This document shows positions 15,594-24,237 of a stretch of 64,000 nucleotides of DNA, in pieces. The notes beneath the pieces were generated by a model that worked only from the letters and a program-made list of their open reading frames with translations, was not told the origin of the DNA and did no database searches. Source of the DNA: Porphyromonadaceae bacterium (GTDB taxonomy: Bacteria > Bacteroidota > Bacteroidia > Bacteroidales > Dysgonomonadaceae). The stretch spans positions 186,001 through 250,000 of the forward strand of contig JAJFTO010000016.1 of NCBI GenBank assembly GCA_021372865.1, written 5' to 3'. Both the position numbers and the translations under genes were made by a program. Positions within the stretch are counted from its first letter, which is position 1; the number at the start of each line of letters is the position of its first letter.

Positions 15594-17825
15594 ATGAAAA
15601 AGGAACTTCTTTTCTCTGCACTCTTTTTCTTTACACTATTCTCGTATGCCTGTTCCCATGAGAAGGAACAAAAAATCATCCATCTTTCCGAATTGGAAGG
15701 ATCCCAATTTGCCGTTGTCACCGGAACCATTGCCGATAAGCTTGTCTGGAGTAAATTCCCGCATGCGGAATGTGCCTATTACAACTCACCTTTGGAAGCC
15801 TGTATTGCTGTACAGCAAGGAATTGAAGTCGCTGCAGCGTACGACGAGCCGATACTGAGGAATATTACGGCACAAAATCAGGGACTGAGGATTCTGCCCG
15901 ACATGATCACCGTGGATGACTATGGAATGGCCGTCCGCAAGAGTGACAGGCGCCTGAAATGGGCTGCCGATTCTTTGTTGGATGCGATAAAAAGAGATGG
16001 TCGCTATGAGGAAATGAAGAACCGGTGGTTTCCGCCGGAAGGGAAACCTGCCAAAATGCCCGTGATGGAGTGGGAGGCTCCCAACGGTGTGCTCAATTTT
16101 GGCACCAATGCTGTGACGGAACCTTTTTCCTTTGTCGATGACAGACAGCAAATCGTGGGATTCGACGTCGAGTTTGTTTCACTGTTGGCACAAAGTCTGG
16201 GGATGGAGTTGAAAATCCACAACATGGAGTTCGGCTCTCTGATTCCATCCCTGTTGTCACAAAAAACGGACATCGTTGGAGCCTGCATGACCATCACGGA
16301 GGAACGTGCCCAATCGGTTCTTTTCACCAAACCCTATTATACCGGTGGCATCGCTGTGGTTGTAAAGGATTACCCTTCCGGTAAACCGGGTAAAAAATCA
16401 CTTCCCGAAAACCGTGACGGCTCCGATCTGCCCAATGCTGTGGTGGGTGCCATGACCGGCTCAGTCGGTGAAAAGTATATTCGGGATAATTATAAAAATG
16501 CCACTGTGCAGTGTTACGATGACATCATGGATGCCATTGCTGCCCTGCAATCCAGCAAACTCGACTATGTCATTACCGCCTACACCACAGCGTTAAAGGT
16601 CGCCAACAGAAACGACGATCTACTGGTGCTTCCCAAAGAATATTCCGATGAATACGCCGCGATTGCCTTTCAAAAAAATAATGTAGGGTTGCTCAATCAG
16701 GTAAACGCCGTCCTTACTCGTTTCAAACAAGACGGAACACTCGACTCCATCATTCAACGCTGGGTGAAAAAGGACAAATCGCCCTACCAGCCTGTCACCA
16801 TTCCAAAGGTTTCCACCGGCAAGCCGCTCATCGTGGCCATTGCAGCCAACAGGGAGCCGATGTGTTTCATTTCGGATAACAAAATCGTGGGCCTCGATTG
16901 TGAGCTGATTGAAAGGATTGCCTATGAACTGGGAAGGCCCATTCAGTATTACGACATGAAGTTTTCCGCGCTGATTGCCGCATTGGAATCGGGGAAAGCC
17001 GACATGGTGATCTCAAACATGACTGCTACAGCAGAGCGACGAAAGGTTGTCAACTTTTCCGATGGTTATTTTGTGAATCCACAGGTTTTGGTCACTTTAA
17101 ATCAGGTGGTTCCCACGAAAGAGAACGATACTTTTTTTTCAGGATTGAAAGAAAGTTTTTACCGGAACATTATTTTGGAGAACCGCTACCTGCTCTTGTG
17201 GAATGGATTGAAAGTGACATTTCTGATCTCTATCATGGCAGCATTGCTGGGAACCCTCCTGGGTGCCATAGTGTGCATGATGCGAATGAGCAGGTCCGCC
17301 ACATTGCAGCTTGTGGCAAAGGTGTACATCGATCTTTTGCGCGGTATTCCCCAGGTTGTGTTGCTCATGTTGATGTTCTACGTGGTGTTTTCATCCTTCA
17401 ACATCAGCGGAGTCTGGGTGGCCATATTCACTTTTGCCATGAACTTTGCCGCCTATGTCTCGGAGATGTTCAGGACTTCCATAGAAAGTGTGAAGAAGGG
17501 GCAGACCGAAGCCGGTGTGGCCATGGGATTCAGCAAGACAAAGACCTTTCTTTATATTGTTTTGCCTCAGGCCATTCAGCGGGTACTCCCAGTGTACAAA
17601 GGAGAGTTTATTGCCCTGGTAAAAATGACTTCCATTGTAGGGTATATTGCCGTGCAGGATCTGACCAAAGCCAGCGACATCATCCGAAGCAGAACATTCG
17701 ATGCATTCTTTCCACTAATCATGGTGGCGATATTGTATTTCCTGCTCGCATGGTCGTTAACCCTCCTACTGGAAAAGATACAATTGGGCACTGCTCCAAA
17801 ACGCAGAAACGGACATCAAAAGTAA
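15594..17825 (+). CDS. Amino-acid ABC importer: fused substrate-binding domains and permease
   Basis: 743 residues. A lipoprotein-type signal (LFSYACS, Cys about residue 20) is followed by three binding-domain segments and a permease. Residues about 28-145 resemble only lobe 2 plus the closing lobe-1 segment of a type II periplasmic binding protein. Residues about 158-395 are a complete binding domain ([18 protein letters not shown] ... [14 protein letters not shown]). Residues about 408-505 are only the opening lobe ([15 protein letters not shown]). Residues about 525-735 form the HisM/GlnP-type permease with five helices and the EAA loop [22 protein letters not shown]. The ATPase gene follows 28 bases later. 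Polar amino acids are the likely cargo by family. Confidence 0.88.
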   Translation: MKKELLFSALFFFTLFSYACSHEKEQKIIHLSELEGSQFAVVTGTIADKLVWSKFPHAECAYYNSPLEACIAVQQGIEVAAAYDEPILRNITAQNQGLRILPDMITVDDYGMAVRKSDRRLKWAADSLLDAIKRDGRYEEMKNRWFPPEGKPAKMPVMEWEAPNGVLNFGTNAVTEPFSFVDDRQQIVGFDVEFVSLLAQSLGMELKIHNMEFGSLIPSLLSQKTDIVGACMTITEERAQSVLFTKPYYTGGIAVVVKDYPSGKPGKKSLPENRDGSDLPNAVVGAMTGSVGEKYIRDNYKNATVQCYDDIMDAIAALQSSKLDYVITAYTTALKVANRNDDLLVLPKEYSDEYAAIAFQKNNVGLLNQVNAVLTRFKQDGTLDSIIQRWVKKDKSPYQPVTIPKVSTGKPLIVAIAANREPMCFISDNKIVGLDCELIERIAYELGRPIQYYDMKFSALIAALESGKADMVISNMTATAERRKVVNFSDGYFVNPQVLVTLNQVVPTKENDTFFSGLKESFYRNIILENRYLLLWNGLKVTFLISIMAALLGTLLGAIVCMMRMSRSATLQLVAKVYIDLLRGIPQVVLLMLMFYVVFSSFNISGVWVAIFTFAMNFAAYVSEMFRTSIESVKKGQTEAGVAMGFSKTKTFLYIVLPQAIQRVLPVYKGEFIALVKMTSIVGYIAVQDLTKASDIIRSRTFDAFFPLIMVAILYFLLAWSLTLLLEKIQLGTAPKRRNGHQK

Positions 17826-17853
17826 AAAATACCCGACTAATTCAACGAACAGC

Positions 17854-18981
17854 ATGATCAACGTATCACATCTTTCAAAAAGCTTCGGAGACCTTTTGGT
17901 CCTGAAAGATATCAACATCGATATTCAAAGAGGGGAGATCATCTCCATCATCGGACCTTCGGGTACCGGGAAAAGTACCTTCCTGCGATGTTTGAATTTG
18001 TTGGAGAAACCATCGGGAGGCACCATCCTGATCGATGGGAAAGATATCATGGATCCCCGAAACAACGCCAACATCCTGCGACAAAAGATGGAAATGGTGT
18101 TTCAGAATTTCAACCTGTTTGAACACCTGTCCGTTCTGGAGAATCTGACCATCGGCCCCATGAAATTGCTCAAAAAGAGTAGGGCTGAAGCAGAAGAGAA
18201 AGCCCGCGGTTTGTTGAAGCTGGTGGGTCTTGCTGCCAAAGAGGATGCCTATCCCGATGAATTATCGGGTGGACAGCAACAGCGGGTGGCTATTGCCCGT
18301 TGTCTGTCGATGGATCCTGAGATCATTCTTTTCGATGAACCCACATCTGCGCTCGATCCCACCATGGTGAGCGAAGTGTTGGGGGTCATCCGTCGTCTGG
18401 CTGCCGATGGGATGACCATGGCCATAGTGACGCACGAGATGAAGTTTGCCCGCGACCTCTCCACCCGGGTTTTGTATATGGATGAAGGCATCATCTACGA
18501 AGAGGGTACTCCCGAAGAGATCTTTGAGCACCCCCAAAAAGTGAATACCCGGGCGTTTATCCATCGGATCCGCAGTTTCAGTTATCATATCGACCAGGCC
18601 GATTTTGACTTTTATGATATGCGCGCCAGTTTGGAAGCTTTCTGCAATAAACATTTCTTCAATCATTCGGAGATAAACAAACTCAATATGATTGTGGAAG
18701 AAACGCTGCAGTTGTGTTTCAAAGAAGGCGATTTTGAGATCCGCAATCAGCTTTTTCAATCCTCGGGCGGAATTGATTTGGCGATTGAATATGCCGAAAC
18801 AACCAAAGATATTTCCATCGTCTTCTCGGCAGATCAGGAAGTGCTCACCATTCTAAATCAGGTGGAAGAGTCCGACGGTATCAGCATGACCCTCCTCAGG
18901 GGACTGACCAAATCGATCGATGAAACAGAAAAAGAGGGCAAAGTGGTGTTGACAATGCTTTTTACCTTATCGGGAATTTAG
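17854..18981 (+). CDS. Amino-acid ABC transporter ATPase with extra C-terminal domain
   Basis: 375 residues. Residues 1-240 are a GlnQ/HisP-type ATPase: Walker [10 protein letters not shown] at 34-42, signature LSGGQQQR at about 136-143, Walker B IILFDEP at about 157-163, and the H-loop in THEMKFA. It powers the permease encoded just upstream. Family members usually end near 240-250; here about 130 further residues follow. That tail ([14 protein letters not shown] ... [10 protein letters not shown] ... [24 protein letters not shown]) looks like a worn GHKL/RsbW-type ATPase fold lacking clear ATP-lid motifs. The role of the tail is unknown; regulatory control of transport is possible. Confidence 0.9.
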   Translation: MINVSHLSKSFGDLLVLKDINIDIQRGEIISIIGPSGTGKSTFLRCLNLLEKPSGGTILIDGKDIMDPRNNANILRQKMEMVFQNFNLFEHLSVLENLTIGPMKLLKKSRAEAEEKARGLLKLVGLAAKEDAYPDELSGGQQQRVAIARCLSMDPEIILFDEPTSALDPTMVSEVLGVIRRLAADGMTMAIVTHEMKFARDLSTRVLYMDEGIIYEEGTPEEIFEHPQKVNTRAFIHRIRSFSYHIDQADFDFYDMRASLEAFCNKHFFNHSEINKLNMIVEETLQLCFKEGDFEIRNQLFQSSGGIDLAIEYAETTKDISIVFSADQEVLTILNQVEESDGISMTLLRGLTKSIDETEKEGKVVLTMLFTLSGI

Positions 18982-19075
18982 CTATTTCTAATATTACAGA
19001 TCCAGGAAGAGTGTAGTTGAGAGGAATTATATCATATTTGCAGAATTTTATTTCTATCTTTATCTTTTTGTACAA

Positions 19076-20581
19076 ATGAATAAAATAATTACTGTTTCAT
19101 CTGCTCTGTTTACTTCTGTGACCCTGGAAGCACAATCGCCCAATATTATATTCATATTGGCTGATGACCTGGGTATTGGAGATATTTCGGCATTCAACGC
19201 TGGATCAAAAATTCATACGCCCAATATTGACAATTTGGCTCAAAACGGAATTGCTTTTACCGATGCTCATTCCTCATCTGCCTTGTCAACCCCTTCAAGA
19301 TATTCGTTGCTGACAGGCAGATATTCCTGGCGTACGGAATTAAAAGAAGGGGTGCTGGATGGATATTCTCCGGCTTTAATTGCTCCGGATCGTCCTACCA
19401 TGGCCCAGATGTTTTCAGAAAATGGATACAATACGGCCTGTATTGGTAAATGGCATTTGGGTTGGGACTGGGGCTATTTTCAAAATGCAACTGACAAAAA
19501 AGATGTGGATTTCTCGCTGCCAATAAAGAATGGTCCCACGGAAAGGGGATTCGATTATTTTTACGGAATCCCGTCATCGCTCGATATTGCTCCTTATGTT
19601 TATGTCGAAAATGATCGGGTGACAGCGCTTCCTGATCATACCATCGAAAAACAGAAAGGTCTTAAACTGATGCATGGCGGGGTAGCGGGTGCTGATTTCG
19701 ACCCCCGGGATTGCCTTCCCAATATCATTCGACATAGTATAAGCTACATCGACAAACAAAAAGAGAGTAAGAAACCGTTTTTCTTATATCTGCCAATCAC
19801 CGCACCGCATACACCCGTGTTGCCTTCAGACGAATTCAAAGGAAGTACCATATTGGGAGACTACGGAGATTTTGTTGTAATGGTAGATGATATGATACGA
19901 CAAATCGTGAATACATTGGACCAAAACGGCCAATTAGACAATACAATGATCGTATTTACTTCTGACAATGGATGCGCTCCTTATATTGGTGTGAAGGAGA
20001 TGGAAAAACAGGGGCATTTTCCCAGTTATATTTACAGAGGTTATAAAAACGACATTTATGAAGGGGGCCATAGAATTCCTCTTATTGTGTCCTGGAAAGG
20101 AAAGTTTACAAAAGAGACAAATAATTCCCTTGTCTGTCTGACCGATTTTTATGCGACTTTTGCACAAATGCTCAATCATCGTTTAATGGAAGAAGAAGCT
20201 GTCGACAGTTTCAGTTTATGGCCCATATTAATGAAACAAAAATCTTCTGTTCGCAAGGATCTGATTTACGAATCGGGACAAGGTTATTTATCACTACGTA
20301 CCCCTCGCTTAAAATTAATTTTCCACGGTGGTTCAGGTGGCTGGAGCAATCCCAATAAACCGGATGAATTAAAACAACTTCCGCCGATGCAACTATTTGA
20401 TCTTGTAAAAGATCATTCGGAGAAAAATAACATCATCCATTCAGAACGATACAAAAAAGAGGTAAAGGAAATGACACAACTTATCAGAAAGTATGTGGAG
20501 GATGGACGTTCCACTCCCGGGAAGAAAGTGTCAAACGATACCAATAATATTTGGAAACAAGTGAAAATATTTATGCAATAG
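19076..20581 (+). CDS. Serine-type sulfatase
   Basis: 501 residues, arylsulfatase superfamily. The metal site opens with NIIFILADDLGIGD, and the active-site signature is Ser71-Thr-Pro-Ser-Arg75 followed by SLLTGR. The serine would be converted to formylglycine by an anaerobic sulfatase-maturing enzyme, which is not in this window. GKWHLG and FTSDNGCAP (second metal site) are intact. A short N-terminal segment ending at EAQS reads as an export signal. It stands apart from the large locus at 35-61 kb, and its stop lies 1 base from the end of the convergent hemerythrin/PAS gene. Substrate unknown. Confidence 0.9.
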   Translation: MNKIITVSSALFTSVTLEAQSPNIIFILADDLGIGDISAFNAGSKIHTPNIDNLAQNGIAFTDAHSSSALSTPSRYSLLTGRYSWRTELKEGVLDGYSPALIAPDRPTMAQMFSENGYNTACIGKWHLGWDWGYFQNATDKKDVDFSLPIKNGPTERGFDYFYGIPSSLDIAPYVYVENDRVTALPDHTIEKQKGLKLMHGGVAGADFDPRDCLPNIIRHSISYIDKQKESKKPFFLYLPITAPHTPVLPSDEFKGSTILGDYGDFVVMVDDMIRQIVNTLDQNGQLDNTMIVFTSDNGCAPYIGVKEMEKQGHFPSYIYRGYKNDIYEGGHRIPLIVSWKGKFTKETNNSLVCLTDFYATFAQMLNHRLMEEEAVDSFSLWPILMKQKSSVRKDLIYESGQGYLSLRTPRLKLIFHGGSGGWSNPNKPDELKQLPPMQLFDLVKDHSEKNNIIHSERYKKEVKEMTQLIRKYVEDGRSTPGKKVSNDTNNIWKQVKIFMQ

Positions 20582-20582
20582 C

Positions 20583-21800
20583 TCAGCTCCAGTCGAGCAG
20601 TCTGCGTTCCCCCTCCAGCTTCCGGATTCCAGTCACATCCTGACTCACTTCAATGACCCCTCTGTAGGCGCCTGCTTCATCACGCAGGGCAAAATACTGA
20701 ATGAGGATAAATTTTCCCCTCATTTGAATCCAGAAATCGGCTTTCTCCCGTTTACCCGACCTGAAGGCTTCAATAATTTCTTCCACCTTGTGTACACTCT
20801 CCGGTGGATGACAGTTTTGTACTGCCCTGCCCACCACAGCCGGAGAACGGGGGAAAAAACGATCCTTTGCCTTGTTGAAGAACAGTACCCGGTCGTTCTC
20901 ATCCACAATGGTGATGTCAACCGGCAAGTGATTAAATGCCATCAGCACCTGCTCCACACTTAGGTCTCCCGTTTCGGAAATTACCTTACCCGATGCGATA
21001 AAATGGTCTTCCCTGGGTGCATGTTCTCTTGCCGGCTGAGTCCTCTTAGGTGCCTCAATAAAGGGAAATGCATACTCGAAACTCTGTCGCAGCATCTCGT
21101 CCCACATCGTTGCACTCACCGTCTCCGCGGCAATGGGATATACTACGGCATTCTCCTTGTGGATCATCCTGAAAACCGCGAAGAAATATTTTCCCAATAT
21201 TACCTTAAAATCGTCCCACACGGTTTGATCCGACTCCAGCAGAGCAATGATCTCCTTCAATGTTTTGCGGATGTCATCGTCGAGTGACCACATCACCTTG
21301 AGGGGACGATAAAACTCCCAAATTTCTTCCAGATAGGGAAAGAGAATGTTTTCCTTCTTGACGTAGTGCGCTTCAAACTCCCTGAATTGTAAAAAATAGG
21401 GGAGGAGTTCGCTTCTGAGATTCCCAAAAGCGACTTCCTCCCTGCCATTATATTCCTTGATAATCTTTTTAACCTGGTTCAACTTGAAGCTGAAGGCATC
21501 ATTCTCCAGCATCATGTAGTAGAGAAAAGAACCTTCCGAAGGCTTTTTCCACGGGTAGCTGTTGATACTTTTGGTGATGACATTGACAATTTTTTCCAAA
21601 TAAACTTTAATCAGTTCCGGCTTGATACCCATTTGCATTTGCCGGTCCTCAATCCTGACAATATCGTAGGGTGTGACATTGTCCAAAGTCTCTTTGTACT
21701 GGTCGATGAGTAATTTTGCATCCTCACCGTTCATCATACCCAGCGAAAAAGCCAGTAGCTCCTGAAATCGTTTTTCTGAATCACCTTTCTGATCCTGCAT
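20583..21800 (-). CDS. DUF438/hemerythrin-like protein with PAS domain
   Basis: 405 residues. The N-terminus (about 1-75, SLGMMNGEDAKLLIDQYKETL) matches DUF438. Residues about 90-245 form a hemerythrin-like helical bundle with His and Glu pairs (FREFEAHYVKKENILFPYLEE; MIHKENAVVYPIA). Residues about 285-395 form a PAS domain (VLMAFNHLPVDITIVDENDRVLFFNKAKDRFF). Related proteins bind diiron or haem and are thought to sense or handle oxygen or nitric oxide; no output domain is present. It lies 36 bases after the oxidoreductase gene, in line with the YceI gene, suggesting a stress-related unit under the upstream Crp/Fnr regulator. Confidence 0.8.
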   Translation of the reverse strand: MQDQKGDSEKRFQELLAFSLGMMNGEDAKLLIDQYKETLDNVTPYDIVRIEDRQMQMGIKPELIKVYLEKIVNVITKSINSYPWKKPSEGSFLYYMMLENDAFSFKLNQVKKIIKEYNGREEVAFGNLRSELLPYFLQFREFEAHYVKKENILFPYLEEIWEFYRPLKVMWSLDDDIRKTLKEIIALLESDQTVWDDFKVILGKYFFAVFRMIHKENAVVYPIAAETVSATMWDEMLRQSFEYAFPFIEAPKRTQPAREHAPREDHFIASGKVISETGDLSVEQVLMAFNHLPVDITIVDENDRVLFFNKAKDRFFPRSPAVVGRAVQNCHPPESVHKVEEIIEAFRSGKREKADFWIQMRGKFILIQYFALRDEAGAYRGVIEVSQDVTGIRKLEGERRLLDWS

Positions 21801-21836
21801 ATTGAACTGTTTAATGGATTATCTGTTCAGTGGAAC

Positions 21837-22679
21837 TCACAAGACTGACTTCACCGATTCCGACAGGGATGTGGTGGCCCTCCCAATCAATGCGGAGAGT
21901 TGATGAGAATCATCAAACAGATCGTTCTTCGATGCCGACACATCCCAGCTTGCGATGGCAGCTGCCATTCCCGCGGAAATCTCAAAACTCTCCAGCATTC
22001 TGGTATATTCAGACTCCGACAGGTTTTTGTAGGGAATATTTTTTCCTGTCTGATTTGAAATTTCTTTTGCCAGATCGGCCAGTGTATAATAATTGTCTCC
22101 GGCCAGTTCGTATGTTTTTCCCTTGTGTGATTCGTCGGTTACGGCCACTGCAGCCGCCTCGGCATAATCGGCCCGGGGAGCGGATGATATTTTCCCGTTG
22201 CCGGCACTTCCTATGTAGGCACCACCAGCCAGTGCACCGCCAATGGAACCGGTATAATTTTCGGTATACCAGCCGTTACGCAGGATGGTATAATCCATGC
22301 CGGAAGCTTTCAATGCTTCTTCCGTGGTTATATGTTCCCCAGCAAGGTTCAATGTGGTGGAGTCGGCATGCAGCAGGCTGGTATATACGATCCATTCCAC
22401 GCCGGCCTTACCGGCTGCCTCTATCACATTGAAATGCTGACTGGCACGTTGACCAATTTCATTGCTTGAGATAAGCACCAGCCGGTCTACTCCGGCGAGT
22501 GCTGCTGTCATCACTTCGGGTTGGGTGTAATCAAAGGCACGAACCTCTACTCCCAGGGCTGATGCTTTCTCCGGTGTGCGGACAAGCGCCACAATATTTT
22601 TATTGGGAACTCTCTTTTTTAATTCTTCGACAACCATAACTCCCAATTGCCCGGTTGCTCCTGTGACTGCTATTTTCAT
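21837..22679 (-). CDS. NAD(P)-binding oxidoreductase, NmrA/QorB type
   Basis: 280 residues of the atypical short-chain dehydrogenase type. The nucleotide-binding motif is GATGQLG at residues 7-13, with VALVRTPEKA after strand 2 and a conserved central segment YTSLLHADST...LAGEHITTEEALKASGMDYTILRNGWYTEN. This pattern is that of NAD(P)H:quinone oxidoreductase 2 (QorB/YtfG). The catalytic Tyr-xxx-Lys of classical SDRs is absent, as in that family. The frame is open to 22727, but MKIAVTGATG at 22679 is the natural start. Quinone reduction is probable by family. Confidence 0.85.
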   Translation of the reverse strand: MKIAVTGATGQLGVMVVEELKKRVPNKNIVALVRTPEKASALGVEVRAFDYTQPEVMTAALAGVDRLVLISSNEIGQRASQHFNVIEAAGKAGVEWIVYTSLLHADSTTLNLAGEHITTEEALKASGMDYTILRNGWYTENYTGSIGGALAGGAYIGSAGNGKISSAPRADYAEAAAVAVTDESHKGKTYELAGDNYYTLADLAKEISNQTGKNIPYKNLSESEYTRMLESFEISAGMAAAIASWDVSASKNDLFDDSHQLSALIGRATTSLSESVKSVL

Positions 22680-22756
22680 ACGATTTGTTTTTTTGTTTGT
22701 TTTTTTTCGCACCGACTGCCACTTCAATATTAAACAGCCATCCAGTACCTATTGTT

Positions 22757-23323
22757 TTATTTCAGTACCAGTTTGATGTCCAGCGTGAAGATGTCGTCAA
22801 TTACTTTGTCACCCAGGTTGTTAAAGAATGATTTGGAACCGTAGCGAACGCCAAATTTTGAACGGTCCACTTTCAGTTGTGTCGAATACACATTTTCTTT
22901 TCTGTTTACCACAAACGATATCTTCTCCGTCTTTCCCTTGATGGTCAACAAGCCTGTGACGACTGCCTTATCCGAAGTAAATTTTCCTGCGCCGGTTATT
23001 TTAAACGTTGCGGTGGGATGATTGTTCACACCAAAGAAATCGTCCGATTTCAAGTGATCCACCAGTTGTTTGTTGTATCCTGCATCTTTCAGGTCGTCAT
23101 CGGTGATACTGTTCATGTCGATCACCACATTGCCGTTTACGATCTCCCCGTTCTTTAACTCAAAAGATCCGTTCTGTATCTGAATTTTTCCATTGTGTGC
23201 CCCACCAATCTTTTTTCCGGTCCATAACACCTGTGACTTACTCGTGTCTATTTCACTTTTTTGTGCCCATGCCGACAATGTGCCTGCTAATAAAAGAATT
23301 ACCAATAAATTAATTGTTTTCAT
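22757..23323 (-). CDS. YceI-family periplasmic protein
   Basis: 188 residues with a signal peptide (LLVILLLAGTLSAWA, cleavage before QKS). The mature part is a lipocalin-like barrel of the YceI family: IDTSKSQVLWTGKKIGGAHNGKIQIQNG, the SDDFFGVNNHPTATFK signature, LTIKGKTEKISF, and DRSKFGVRYGS near the end. The family binds isoprenoid chains or quinones in the periplasm. The oxidoreductase gene follows after 77 bases on the same strand, which fits a shared quinone theme (inference). Confidence 0.9.
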   Translation of the reverse strand: MKTINLLVILLLAGTLSAWAQKSEIDTSKSQVLWTGKKIGGAHNGKIQIQNGSFELKNGEIVNGNVVIDMNSITDDDLKDAGYNKQLVDHLKSDDFFGVNNHPTATFKITGAGKFTSDKAVVTGLLTIKGKTEKISFVVNRKENVYSTQLKVDRSKFGVRYGSKSFFNNLGDKVIDDIFTLDIKLVLK

Positions 23324-23413
23324 ACGTTTTTAGTTTTTGTGGATGAAACTTCTCAGATCTGACTGTCCGTTTCAAGCTGTTTAATTTTTAATTGTTTGTT
23401 AATTGTCACGACA

Positions 23414-23421
23414 CAAAGGTA
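23414..23421 (-). promoter_or_regulatory. -7 promoter box of the YceI gene
   Basis: Minus-strand TACCTTTG, exact TAnnTTTG match, 91 bases upstream of the YceI start and between that gene and the Crp/Fnr gene. It implies that the YceI-oxidoreductase-hemerythrin genes have a promoter separate from that of the regulator. Confidence 0.5.
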
Positions 23422-23477
23422 GCAGGGTACCGGACCTCCGGCACTTGATCTATGTTAAGAAATAAAATGGACCTGAA

Positions 23478-24068
23478 TTAAATTCTTTTCCTGATGCGAC
23501 TCAAACTTTCCGGTGTAATGCCCAGGTAAGAGGCAATGTAGATTAAAGGAACCCGCTGAAACATCATGGGATGTTCTTTTAGCATGTCGTTATAACGATC
23601 CATTGCCGTCTCCCACATGTTTGCATTGAGTCGCTTCAGTGCGTTGATGTATGCCTTCTGAAAGAGAATGCGAAAATATCTCTCCAGCTTCGGCACTTCC
23701 TCATATAGCTTCTCCAGCCGCTGAAAGGAAATGCGCAACATCTGTGTATTTTCCAGTGCCTCAATATTATATTTTGAAGGCTTTTGTGTGAAGAAGCTCT
23801 CCAAATCACTGATCCAGCTGTTGTCCATCCTGATCTGGTAAATATGTTCTGTCCCTTTTGAATCGATATAGTAAGAGCGTAAACAGCCCGTGGTAATAAA
23901 ATATATGTATTTGCAGGTTTTGCCCGACACCAGCAGATTTTTCTTTTTCTTTATGGAACATGGTTCAAAAGCCGACAGGATAACCGACTCATCCTCTGGC
24001 GTTATTACTGTCCACTTTTTAAAATAATAGAGCAGCTTGTTGTCTTCTGTTACTTGTGTATCAGCCAT
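23478..24068 (-). CDS. Crp/Fnr-family transcriptional regulator
   Basis: 196 residues. A cyclic-nucleotide-binding-like sensor domain covers about 15-125 (KNLLVSGKTCKYIYFITTGCLRSYYIDSKGTEH), and a short DNA-binding end covers about 150-196 (FQRVPLIYIASYLGITPESLSRIRKRI). The cAMP-contacting residues of Crp and the Fe-S cysteines of Fnr are not evident, as is common in this Bacteroidota subgroup, so the signal is unknown. It is transcribed towards the YceI-oxidoreductase-hemerythrin genes and probably regulates them. Confidence 0.88.
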   Translation of the reverse strand: MADTQVTEDNKLLYYFKKWTVITPEDESVILSAFEPCSIKKKKNLLVSGKTCKYIYFITTGCLRSYYIDSKGTEHIYQIRMDNSWISDLESFFTQKPSKYNIEALENTQMLRISFQRLEKLYEEVPKLERYFRILFQKAYINALKRLNANMWETAMDRYNDMLKEHPMMFQRVPLIYIASYLGITPESLSRIRKRI

Positions 24069-24237
24069 TGCAATGCGAAAATTGTATCTGAATCAGCCGT
24101 GCATCTTCAATATTTTCATAAACCCATTTGAAGGTGTCGTGGAGTCGCAAACCCAGACATTGAATACACATGATTATTCTAAATAAAACCTGAATGAGTC
24201 TAACGTTTTCAAACAGGTATGGTTCACATGTGAAAGT

